A DNA stretch of 37,280 nt, from contig QALR01000020.1 of assembly GCA_003150035.1 (NCBI GenBank), positions 1 through 37,280 on the forward strand, read 5' to 3'. Both the position numbers and the translations under genes were made by a program. The notes below the pieces were generated by a model. The model was not told where the DNA came from and made no database searches. It saw nothing but the letters and a program-made list of their open reading frames with translations. This document shows positions 1 through 9,100 of this stretch, piece after piece (the first letter of the stretch is position 1; each line of letters starts with the position of its first letter). The stretch comes from Clostridiales bacterium (GTDB lineage Bacteria > Bacillota > Clostridia > Oscillospirales > CAG-272).

Positions 1-95
1 GCTCCTTTTAATATGTTTTGTTTGGTCACTTACATATTAACACAGCTGATTAGCTATGAGTTTATTTTATGTTGCACTTGTTATGATAAATTATC
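1..95 (-). mobile_element. Terminal end of a second IS30-family copy (rest lies left of the window)
   Basis: Positions 1-95 match 20226-20320, the segment between the transposase start and the right end of the intact IS30 element, with a single difference (g at 48 or 49 against t). The element end is therefore at 95, and its transposase should lie beyond the left edge on the minus strand. The flank after the end begins AATAGTTAAT, against AATAGTAAAT at the intact copy. The near identity implies recent transposition. The other end and the target duplication are outside the window. Confidence 0.88.
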
Positions 96-1143
96 AATAG
101 TTAATGTCAGCTTTTTTAATTTTTATCTTGTGAGCAAACTCTGAAACACTTCTATTATTCTTTAATAGATTTGTGTAGGCAATAGTACCATCAGCTTCTT
201 CTTTTAAGAAAGATACAAGTTTAGCATCAAAGACTTGAACGAAGGCAATTTGCTCTCCGCCTACTGTCGGAGACTTGTCTCCACCACTTCTTTGACCCAT
301 GTATTGAGTTCTGATTATACCAATATTAGTTGTATCAGCATACTCTTCTGGATTGGCAATAAATTCGGACATGAAAAATTCTTGATTAGTTGCATTTTCA
401 CTGTCACTTTGTTGGCCACCCTTTACGAAAAGTGAGTCAACCTTATCGCTAAGTGAAACTGATGTAGTCTTAGTGTAGGATGAATAGTCCATTGAAGACT
501 TGCCTGGTGCGTAAGCGTATATCTTCTTTGCATCGTCACCATTAGTGATACGCATTTGAACTATATAGTTCCTATCTCCTAGGTCCTTTGTTCTTAAACC
601 TTCTTTTAATACTAAGTTAATAGGTAGATTCTTTCTTTGGTTTGTTCTGTCCCCAGTAGCTCTACCAATGTCTAGTAGTCTTTCTTTCCTGTCGTTAAAT
701 GGCTTTAAGTCATACTTTGTTTCACCATCTCTACCTACAACATAGGACTTGTCATAGTCGATATATTGGTCAAGGTCTCCAAAGTTGAACAATGCTCTGT
801 ACCAAACTCCAGAAGTAGCAGCTGCCTTTTCCCTGTAAATGAGTCTAAGGACTGTTCTACCATTGGCATCAATAAATGCTCCGTCATAGTTTACATCGTT
901 CATTTCCAGTGGGTCTGATGTGGATACCCTCACTAGTCTTTGGTTTTCGCCTATAGGCCAACGAGACTTGTCCTTGATTTTGTTTTCCCAGTTGGCTTTT
1001 CTGTAGTAGGTTGCACTAGATAAAGCATCTGTTTTAGGTTCAGGATCTTGTGCAAATACTCTTGGTGGTACTGAGGAAACCAACATCGTAGTTGCAAGTG
1101 CCAAGCTGATAACTCGTTTTAAGTAGTTCGTTTTGATCTTCAT
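94..1143 (-). CDS. Secreted surface protein, N-terminal part, 3' end cut by IS30
   Basis: The 349-residue product starts with a signal peptide (residues 1-31: basic MKIKTNYLKR, hydrophobic core, likely cut after VFA). A ribosome site AAGGAGG lies seven bases before the ATG. Residues about 45-245 resemble the N-terminal region of the protein at 20306-22654: both have a D-x-x-GR-x-VL segment, S-x-VW-x-R, F-x-x-L-x-Q and a long basic/Tyr-rich stretch. The function of this domain is not recognised; the context says cell surface. The stop codon TGA (94-96) straddles the IS junction at 95/96, so the natural gene must have continued into DNA now left of the element. No anchor is present, so any product would be released. 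An extended -10 at 1321-1326 and a leader of about 170 nt precede it. Confidence 0.8.
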   Translation of the reverse strand: MKIKTNYLKRVISLALATTMLVSSVPPRVFAQDPEPKTDALSSATYYRKANWENKIKDKSRWPIGENQRLVRVSTSDPLEMNDVNYDGAFIDANGRTVLRLIYREKAAATSGVWYRALFNFGDLDQYIDYDKSYVVGRDGETKYDLKPFNDRKERLLDIGRATGDRTNQRKNLPINLVLKEGLRTKDLGDRNYIVQMRITNGDDAKKIYAYAPGKSSMDYSSYTKTTSVSLSDKVDSLFVKGGQQSDSENATNQEFFMSEFIANPEEYADTTNIGIIRTQYMGQRSGGDKSPTVGGEQIAFVQVFDAKLVSFLKEEADGTIAYTNLLKNNRSVSEFAHKIKIKKADINY

Positions 1144-1169
1144 TGTTACCTCCTTAATTTTTAAAATTT

Positions 1170-1268
1170 TTACTTTTCAATAAATCCTTTGATAATATTG
1201 AAAAATCCATTTGGGCTATTCTCATTAATTATGAGCCTCAATTTTTTAAATAATACAGATTTAATCAC
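1170..1268 (-). CDS. Possible 32-codon leader ORF with a perfect Shine-Dalgarno
   Basis: In the leader of the surface gene at 94-1143 the minus strand carries AAGGAGGTGAT (1264-1274), a full complement of the usual 16S 3' end, with no ATG at a normal distance. A GTG overlapping it, or an in-frame TTG ten codons later, would open a frame ending in TAA at 1170-1172, 27 nt before the main ATG. The predicted peptide is hydrophobic and lysine-rich. It could be a leader peptide, a standby ribosome site or a relic. The start codon problem keeps confidence low. Confidence 0.2.
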   Translation of the reverse strand: MIKSVLFKKLRLIINENSPNGFFNIIKGFIEK

Positions 1269-1320
1269 CTCCTTATTGTTTTGGATAGACGCCCAATTTA
1301 ATAATCTATCCTTTATATCT

Positions 1321-1330
1321 AGTATAGCAC
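1321..1330 (-). promoter_or_regulatory. Probable extended -10 promoter of the surface gene at 94-1143
   Basis: The minus strand reads TGTGCTATACT, that is TATACT with an upstream TG dinucleotide (extended -10). No convincing -35 is present 17 bases upstream (ATACAA). Transcription would start near 1314. Confidence 0.4.
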
Positions 1331-1334
1331 ATTG

Positions 1335-1439
1335 TCAGATTTTTTGTATCTTCATTGTGTTTATATTGTAAATTTTTTTTGATTCACTTACAATATTTTT
1401 CTTAACTGGATTCATTGGTTCTATTTTTCTTCTTCCCAT
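1335..1439 (-). CDS. Possible 34-residue basic peptide reading out of the 81-bp repeat
   Basis: An ATG at 1439 follows AGGAGAACTTTTCTT, a plausible ribosome site. The frame runs 34 codons to TGA at 1335-1337. The peptide begins MGRRKIEP and is rich in Lys, Ile and Asn. The ribosome site and first codons lie inside the 81-bp repeat. The other repeat copy has the same ATG-GGA-AG start but only 15 codons (23080-23127). I do not recognise the peptide. It may be the remnant of a gene whose 5' end was duplicated. Confidence 0.25.
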   Translation of the reverse strand: MGRRKIEPMNPVKKNIVSESKKIYNINTMKIQKI

Positions 1440-1512
1440 AAGAAAAGTTCTCCTATGATAATAATTTTACCTTAGAATGACTTATAATTTTGCAGACTTT
1501 TTACATAGACTC
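1432..1512 (-). repeat. 81-bp repeat, copy 1, upstream of a surface gene
   Basis: It matches 23120-23200 at 74 of 81 positions in the same orientation. It lies between the terminator of the preceding transcript and the promoter of a surface-protein paralogue, as the second copy does. It contains a dyad around a ribosome site (AAGTTCTCCTATG / CTTAGAATGACTT on the plus strand, weaker here than in copy 2) and ends on the minus strand with TATGGGAAG, the start of a small ORF. Confidence 0.85.
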
Positions 1513-1514
1513 GA

Positions 1515-1556
1515 AAATAAGAAAGAACTCAGGATTTCTCCCAAGTTCTTTCTTTT
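1515..1556 (-). terminator. Terminator of the surface-protein operon
   Basis: A perfect 11-bp stem, AAGAAAGAACT / AGTTCTTTCTT, spans 1519-1554 and begins five bases after the stop of the 1541-residue gene. On the minus strand it is followed by ATTTTC, a modest U-tract. Confidence 0.7.
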
Positions 1557-1559
1557 AAC

Positions 1560-4500
1560 TTATTTACTTAGTTCATTAAGAACTTTTTCACTTACCATAC
1601 TTGTACCACCAATTGCTGTAATCTTTTGGATTCTTTCTTTAGCGATATAGTCTTTTAGTGATTGTGGTGCGCTGTTTGCCTGTGTTAATAGGATTGGCAT
1701 ATCTAAGATACCACCTACTGGTCCTATTACAAGTGCGTCCATCCAATGTTCTCCATTTGCTAAGAATATTTTGTTAGTATTAAACTTCTTAGTTGCTATA
1801 TCAATAGCTGTTTCGTATCTTGTTCTACCACTTAATCTTTCTGCTACTGTTGGTAGTGAAGCTTCTAGTGATTTATTTACTGTTGTGTATCCACCTGCTA
1901 TTGTTACTTTGTTTATAGCTAGTTCTGTTATAGCATCTTTAACTGATTTTGGTAAGTTGTTTGCTCTTACTAGTAGTATTGGGTAACCTTGTCTTGATGC
2001 GTAAGGTGATACTGTTAGTGCGTCGGCAAATACTTGTCCTGATGCTACTACGCCGTGTCCAAGTTTTCCTGTTATTCCTACTACTCTTCTTGCAACTTGT
2101 GCTGAAGTTTCGTATCTGTCTCTACCGTAGATTCTTTCTACTGTATCTTTATCAAATTTAGCTAATTCTTTCTTAACTGCTTCTGATACTGATTTGTTTC
2201 CACCTACGACTATTACATCTTTTGCTCCAAGTCTTTGAATTTCTGCTGCTACTCTAGGGTCAAGTTTGTTAGTATCTGTTAGTAGGATAGGTGCTTTTAA
2301 TAGCTTAGATAATACTGATGCTGTCATAGCGTCAGGGAAATCTTTCCTATCTACTACAATTACTGTGTTCGCTTGTCCAAAGTATTTCTTAGAAATTTCG
2401 ATTGCAGTTTCAACTCTGTCTTTACCATGAACTCTACCGCTTTCTGGTTTTGATGGAGTTGATGGTCCTGATGGTCTTGATGGTCTTGATGGAGTTGGAG
2501 GTGTTGGTGGTGTTGGTTTTTCAACTTCTTTGAAAGTCCAAGTTAAAGTATAAGTGATGTTTCCACTCTCTATTTTCTTAGCCCAAGTGCCAAACTTCCA
2601 TTCTCCAACCTTTTTACCATCTTTCATTTCAACAAGAGCTGCTGTTGCTTCTGCTGAAGAAGTGTCTGGTGCTGTAGGATCTGCTGGCTTATTGTCTTCA
2701 TAAACAGCCTTATCTCCAACTAGGTCTTCTGGTTTTAATGCCATTAAAGCATCTGGAAGAGTTTTAATATTTGGATTGGTTTCAAATACATATTTAACAT
2801 TAACCTTGCCTTTTTCAGTAACTGATGCAAATATAGTAGTTGCTTGTGCAAATACCTTGTTAGTGTATTCTGCTTCGATGAAGCTAGCATTGTGAGACTT
2901 TTTGTAATCATCTTTAAGCTCTAATTCTGGAGCTGGAAGTGTTACTGTAGCCTTAGGATCAACTTTGAACTTAGCTTGTTGTCCGTCTTTGATATCGGCT
3001 TTATCAGCATCATCATCTTTAACTTTAAAGTCTACAAATACATAGTTATCAGGAATTTCTTCCCCATTTTTGCCTTTTTTGTCATCTGCATTTTCAACAG
3101 GAATTACATCATTTGCTGTCTTTTTCCATTGTGCGAATAGTTCTGTGTTGGCTTTTATAGCAAACTTTGTACCTGCTGCATAAGCAGTACCCCTACCGTC
3201 AGCTTGAGTGTTCCAGCCAGTGAATTTATAACCAGCTAGTGTGTTGTCAGCTGCTAAAGCTTTTACTGTAACTTGATCCTCTTTCAGGTACTTATCTGTA
3301 TCAGTTGGAGCTGTTCCTCCTACTGTTAAGCCTTCTGGTGCATTTAGATTGTAAGTTACAGTTAATTCATCAGCTTTTCCAAATACAGCTTTATAAGTTA
3401 CGTCAGCATCTACTTTAGCAAATTCTGTAACCTTAGTTCCATCTTTTTGCCATTCTTTGAATGTGTAGAATTTATCCTTACCTACAAGTTTCGGAGCGTT
3501 TCCAGTTGCATTTTCTTCTGGAACTACAACTCCACCTGTAAGAGCGTCTGCCCATTCAGTGTTCTTTAATACTGCATAAGCAATACCCTTAGCTTTTTCA
3601 GCGTCGCCTTCTTTGATCTTACCGTTAACATCAGCAACGAATTTTACAGTTACATATTCTGCATCTTTCTTGCTGTCATCTGTAGGGTCCTTAGGGAAGT
3701 TTGTTGGATTTTCTGGATCGTCAAGTTTAACAACTTTGTCTTTTCCAGTAGCCTTAGCAGTGAAGACTGAATCTGCTGTTACTTTGTAGTCATTATCTGT
3801 TGCTACTGTTGTTGTTTCGCCCTTGTACCACTTAGCGTCTTTAAATCCTTCTTTTGCAATTACTGCAGGTGCGTCTGCTTTAACATCAGTATCCGGTTTA
3901 ACATATTCAGTCTTTGCTGTACCTGTTACACCTTCACCAATCTTAAAGTCAACCTTTACAGCATCCTTAGGTAGATTAGTGTTGTCGTCATTCTTGTGAG
4001 GTGCTACATAAAGTGTTTGGTCCTTAACTTCTAAAGAAGAACCATCTTCAAACGTAACTTTTAAGTCGCCCTTTTGTCCATTTGGAAGATTTGCATTAGA
4101 TGAATTTCTGTTGTTTTCATCAGTAACTCTAGTTTCAGTTTTATCTAAAATCGTTTTAAGATCTGCGTTAGCTTCTTTAAGTTCAACACCCTTCTTCCAG
4201 TCGATTTTTGAACCATTTGTATCGGTTTTGTCTTCCCATACCTTAATATCAGCAGGTTTTAACTTGTCTTTAAATTTAACTGCTGTTTTGTCAGCAACCT
4301 TTGCTGTTAAAGTGATTTCTGTTTTAACTACTTTATTTTGAGTGTCTTTTGCTTGAACAATTTTATAATCTGTTCCAGTTATAGTATTTGGATTGTATGT
4401 CCACATATCATTATCGGCAACATTGTAAAGATTTGCGTCCTTTGAAACAGCAGCTACGTTAGCTACATTTTTTATAGCTATTCCTTCAACTGGGTTTACA

Positions 4501-6185
4501 TAGTAAACAAGTGGTGATGTTGCATCTGCATTATCAAGTTGTAACTTAGCTTTTGCGTCATCAGCTGTAGCAACTTGATAAGTTACTTTTGCATAATGAT
4601 TTTTAACATCTGTAGTTACATCTGGATTGTCTTGACCATTCTTCTTTTCTGGAATAATTGATTCAAGTTTTTTGTAAGGAACTTCTACTGTATATCTACC
4701 ATTTTCGTCATACTTTTTACCAGTTACAACGATATCGCCACTTCTTTCATATCCGATAAATGCTGGCTGAGGAATTGATTTCGCATCAACATCTTCACCC
4801 TTGTTTCCTTCAGCAAATTTTGGATAATCTACACCTTGAACCTTATATTTGTTATCAATAGCGTCACCAGATTTATCTACATACTGAATAGCAACTTTAC
4901 CTTGTGCCTTTGGTGCATATACTGCGTAGAATGTTACATTGTCTTTTACTTCATATCCATTTGGATCTACAAGTTTATCTGCATTTTGTCCATTGCTAAA
5001 GTCTAAACCTTTACTAGCTTCGTCTTTAACCCAGCCAACAAGTTCTTGGTCTTTGTTGTCTTTTTTTGGAATGTTTGAGATTTGCTTCTTTGTTGGAACT
5101 GTAACAGCTTTTAGATCTCCAAAAGTTTCTCCAATTTTCATAGAGTGTCCAATTGCTTGTTCAGTCTTAACAGCTGGGTCAAATGTAGCTCCATTTGGAT
5201 CAAATTTAACTTTTAGTTCTTGTCTAACTGTTACAATATGAGGATGTTCATAGTCCCCAGTTACCAAGTAATAGTATGGAGTTCCGTTGTCTGTAAATTG
5301 ACCAGGACCTCTGTCATAATCTGTTTTACCTGGAACTTTTGTGTAGATTTGTACTAATTGTGAAGCGTTTAAGTCGTTACAGCTATAACTATCCTCAGTC
5401 TCAGCTCCCGATTTAATTACATCTATAGTTTTGCCCTCATAATAAACCCTTGCAGGTTTTTCTATAAAAGAGTAATATTGGTTTTCTCCAATATTATCCT
5501 TGTTTATATCTACTTCTTTCACCTTATTCTCTAAGTTTCTTCTGTAAACTTTTAGTGCTGGTTTTGAAGAATTTGTATAATACTCAGCTCTGTATAAAGT
5601 CATGGCTCTTTGAGTAACATCAGCTTGAAAAACTGCAGGCGCTTTTCCAGAACCGCCAGCGGTTATTAGCCTGATATCAAATCTTACTTCATTAGGCCAC
5701 CTTACTCTCCATTTTTTTCTATCTGTACTTACACCAGTAGTTCCCCAATCAGCTGTTTTTTTGAACTTATAGTGACCAGTACCTGTTACCATATCTGTCT
5801 TGGCGATAGTCTTTTTACTTACAGAGTCCCATATTGTGAAATATACCTCTGTACCTAATTTATCAGGAGACATGCTCCACGCCGTCCAATTAACTTTCAC
5901 CTGATAATTATCTGCATCAGGGATTAAGTCGCCTACAGACCTTCTTCTTCTTATTATTGTATTTTTAGATTGATTATTCTTTTTTACTTTAGTGGCATTT
6001 ATGTCTACAAGGTCTGTTAATTTACACTCCTTATATTGCTTGCCATTTTCGTCTACTATCCTATAGCTTACTTCATTAATCTTGTTATTGACAGTAGCTG
6101 CATTTATTGGAGATGGAGTTATAACCATCCCCAATAAAATCACTAAAGCAAGACAAAAAGAAATTATTCTTCTTAATTTGTCCAT
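1560..6185 (-). CDS. Cell-wall-anchored adhesin-like protein with three CWB2 repeats
   Basis: The 1541-residue product has a signal peptide (1-29). Then come an N-terminal domain, an InlB-type B-repeat-like module at about 325-430 ending in YAVYAPK, and a MucBP-like segment starting KVAIQYVDKSG (about 430-515). A Rib-like module with VTFEDGSSLEV follows near 710, then further beta-modules including a clear InlB/Flg_new repeat near 940-1018 (GYKFTGWNT). A Pro/Ser/Arg linker lies at about 1222-1250. Three CWB2 (PF04122) repeats fill about 1253-1541, each with the R-x-x-G-x-x-R-x-E/T, F-x-DA and VGG/AGG motifs. In Clostridioides difficile such repeats bind the anionic wall polymer PSII without a covalent bond. 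ATG follows AGGGAGG; the gap to the gene upstream is 14 nt, so it is the last gene of the operon. The binding target is unknown. Confidence 0.88.
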   Translation of the reverse strand: MDKLRRIISFCLALVILLGMVITPSPINAATVNNKINEVSYRIVDENGKQYKECKLTDLVDINATKVKKNNQSKNTIIRRRRSVGDLIPDADNYQVKVNWTAWSMSPDKLGTEVYFTIWDSVSKKTIAKTDMVTGTGHYKFKKTADWGTTGVSTDRKKWRVRWPNEVRFDIRLITAGGSGKAPAVFQADVTQRAMTLYRAEYYTNSSKPALKVYRRNLENKVKEVDINKDNIGENQYYSFIEKPARVYYEGKTIDVIKSGAETEDSYSCNDLNASQLVQIYTKVPGKTDYDRGPGQFTDNGTPYYYLVTGDYEHPHIVTVRQELKVKFDPNGATFDPAVKTEQAIGHSMKIGETFGDLKAVTVPTKKQISNIPKKDNKDQELVGWVKDEASKGLDFSNGQNADKLVDPNGYEVKDNVTFYAVYAPKAQGKVAIQYVDKSGDAIDNKYKVQGVDYPKFAEGNKGEDVDAKSIPQPAFIGYERSGDIVVTGKKYDENGRYTVEVPYKKLESIIPEKKNGQDNPDVTTDVKNHYAKVTYQVATADDAKAKLQLDNADATSPLVYYVNPVEGIAIKNVANVAAVSKDANLYNVADNDMWTYNPNTITGTDYKIVQAKDTQNKVVKTEITLTAKVADKTAVKFKDKLKPADIKVWEDKTDTNGSKIDWKKGVELKEANADLKTILDKTETRVTDENNRNSSNANLPNGQKGDLKVTFEDGSSLEVKDQTLYVAPHKNDDNTNLPKDAVKVDFKIGEGVTGTAKTEYVKPDTDVKADAPAVIAKEGFKDAKWYKGETTTVATDNDYKVTADSVFTAKATGKDKVVKLDDPENPTNFPKDPTDDSKKDAEYVTVKFVADVNGKIKEGDAEKAKGIAYAVLKNTEWADALTGGVVVPEENATGNAPKLVGKDKFYTFKEWQKDGTKVTEFAKVDADVTYKAVFGKADELTVTYNLNAPEGLTVGGTAPTDTDKYLKEDQVTVKALAADNTLAGYKFTGWNTQADGRGTAYAAGTKFAIKANTELFAQWKKTANDVIPVENADDKKGKNGEEIPDNYVFVDFKVKDDDADKADIKDGQQAKFKVDPKATVTLPAPELELKDDYKKSHNASFIEAEYTNKVFAQATTIFASVTEKGKVNVKYVFETNPNIKTLPDALMALKPEDLVGDKAVYEDNKPADPTAPDTSSAEATAALVEMKDGKKVGEWKFGTWAKKIESGNITYTLTWTFKEVEKPTPPTPPTPSRPSRPSGPSTPSKPESGRVHGKDRVETAIEISKKYFGQANTVIVVDRKDFPDAMTASVLSKLLKAPILLTDTNKLDPRVAAEIQRLGAKDVIVVGGNKSVSEAVKKELAKFDKDTVERIYGRDRYETSAQVARRVVGITGKLGHGVVASGQVFADALTVSPYASRQGYPILLVRANNLPKSVKDAITELAINKVTIAGGYTTVNKSLEASLPTVAERLSGRTRYETAIDIATKKFNTNKIFLANGEHWMDALVIGPVGGILDMPILLTQANSAPQSLKDYIAKERIQKITAIGGTSMVSEKVLNELSK

Positions 6186-6199
6186 CTTCTATCCTCCCT

Positions 6200-9100
6200 T
6201 TAATAAATTGTTTCTGTATATTCTCCAGGATTATATCCATCCTTTGTTGCATTTACTATAATCTCATCACTTTCAGATAAACCTTTAGTAAAGTCATACC
6301 CGTCTTCATTTATGTTTCCGAAGAAAAGTGTATATGTTCCGAATGCATCTGTTGTAACATAATCAACATCAACTAATTTTCCCTCTTTATTTCTTACTTT
6401 ACTTTTTGTAATTATCTTTCCATTTATTGACACTGTAATTCTTGCACCTGGAACCGATGTTCTTAAGAATAGTGTTTGTGATCCAAAGGTAACTGCTTTA
6501 AATGATACTTGTATTCTTTCTTGGTTTAGAATATTAATAGCTTTTTCAATCTCGTTTGTTTTTTCACCGAATTTACCTTTTTCGTTATTATTCAAGACAT
6601 CTTTACCATCTTGTATTGTATTTTTCAATTTATCAATATCTTCTTGTGGTTTCTTTGGTGTATCATTTGCTCCAGTTACGTCGTCTTGTTTTAATCTATC
6701 TTCTGCTTCTTTGATTATCTTGATTAAGTCAAGTTTATCTTGAAGGTCTTTCTTGATAGGATTATAGTCATTTGCATTTGGATCTTTACTTCCTGGTATT
6801 GCATCAATCTTATCTTGTGCATCCTTAATATTTTCAGGTGTTGGATTGTCCTTAGCTTTATCAACTGCTGTATCGGCTACTTTTTGTGCAATTGCCTTAT
6901 CTAAGTTATCTTTAGCTTTGTCAACTGCTTTTTGATCTGTATTAGAATCTCCGTTATCGCCTTTTTCCTTAACTTTTTTACCCTTATCTAAAGCATCTTT
7001 TAATGCCTTATCAACTGGATTTTCGTCAGGCTTAAGATTTGCTCCGTCTTTTCCACCGATTGTTGGATCTTCAGCCTTATCAATTGAGTCTTTTAGCTTA
7101 GATGTATCAACTCCTACTACCTTAGGATCAGATGTGTTGTCAGCTTTACCTGGTTCGGATGCTTTGACTACAACTGTATCCCCATCTACTAATGGATCTG
7201 TTGTTACCTTGTAGCTTCCTTTTCCATCAGCCTTGCCTGTAAATGTCTTTGGTTCTCCACCCTTAGGTGTCACTGTTACTGTAACTTCCGCGTTTGGTGC
7301 TGCAGTACCAGATACAGAGTTTTCATCTTTGTTAGCTCTGTCGATTGTAGGTTTCTTAGTTGCAGCCTTATCTTCAACTGTAACTTTTGCTTCTGGTGAA
7401 GCTTTACCTGAATCGTTGATTGTTGATACCTTAATAACATCATCTTTCTTTGCTGATGGGTCAAGTGGTACTACAATCTTACCGTCTTCAACTTTAACTT
7501 CCTTGTTTGGATCTTCTTTTACTTTCCAGCTACCATCTTCTTGTTTTTCAACAGTCATTGAATCGTTGTCACCAACTTTAACTTTAATAGTCTTAGCTGT
7601 TGGGTCTGCTGCTGTTGGATCTGCAATTTTTACACTCTTGTCGCCTGTGTAAACTGGGTCAACTTTTGGTGTTTGACTTGCTTTTTGAACAGGTGCCTTA
7701 TCGAAAGCTTCATTAGCTGGATTTTCTCCATCTTTAAATGTTACTTTGATTTGGTCTCTATCGTTTAGTGGAAGTGTTCCCTTTACAGGAATTGCAATCT
7801 TGCCATTTTCTTCTTTAACTTTAACTTCTGGATTTGATCCGTCAACTTTCCAAGTCTTACCTGTTGTATCAGCAGGATCTTTTGTAAGTGTTACAGTTTT
7901 TCCATTTTGGTCTGAGACTTCAATTGTTTGGATTTTGTCTTCAGCCGTTGGAGCTGTTACTACAACTTTTTCATCCTTTTCTCTTATTGGATCGATTACT
8001 GGTGTTGAAAGTTTTGCTCCTGTGTCTGCTTTCCAGTTTCCATCCTTATCTCTTATAACAGTTGTTTCTGACTTTGGAGATTCTGACTTACCTGGTTCTG
8101 TTGCTGTAACAAATACTTTTGTTCCTGGATTTAACAATTTGTTAAGATCTGCAGTAAATTCTCCGTTAGCATCTGCTATAATTGTTGTTCCTTCTGGAGG
8201 TAGGCTATTGCCATTAGCATCTGTAATCTTGATTTCAGCTCCCTTAGTTGCCTTACCCTTTACCTTAGTAACTGTAGCGTCACCTTGGTTAGCTGCTACG
8301 ACATCTGTAGGTTGTGCTGATTGGTTTTTGTTTACAGTTAGTGCTGTTGGTGTTTCATCTTTTATAGCTTCTGTAACTTGTGTGTTGTCTGTTGTATCAA
8401 GTGTTACTACAAGCTTTCTACCATTGTGACCATCTTTTGCAGTTTGAGCATTGTAGTCTTTTGAAGAAAGTTCAGTATCTTGTTTTAAGTCAACTGATAA
8501 TCCTGCATCTGTAAATTCTTTGTTACCTTTAGAATTGTATGTGAAAATCTTTTGATTTCCATTTACATCTGTAAGAAGAACTTTTAGTCCGTCAAGATTT
8601 AGTTTGTCTCCATCAGAGTAAACCATCTTATCTGGAGATGCTACTACTTGCATTCCTGTTGTTTTCTTAACATCGAAATCTTTTGCTGAGTCTGGTTGTC
8701 CAGTTCCATCAGTGTCATTAAATACTACTACAGTTTGTTTTAATGATTCAGCCTTTGGTGCTAATGTTGCTGTTACATCAATCTTAACACCTTCATTGAT
8801 AGGTTTTTCATTTTGTTTAGCTTGGATAGTGTACTTACCAGTTTTTGAGTCTGCTGTTGCAGTTCCTACTACTTCATTATCTACCTTAGCTGTAACTGTT
8901 GCACCCTTTTCAGCTTCACCAGTAATTGTAGTGAATTCTGGTTTCTTACCGATATTAGAAGCAAGTGCTGCTGGTCTTTCTGTTTGACCTGCCTTAGTAT
9001 CTGGAATCTTGTCGCCGTCTAAGTCGTCGAATACTTTGACAGTTTTTTCTGTTGGTTGTTTTTCTCCGTCTTGAACAGTAACTTTTACATCAGTACCATC

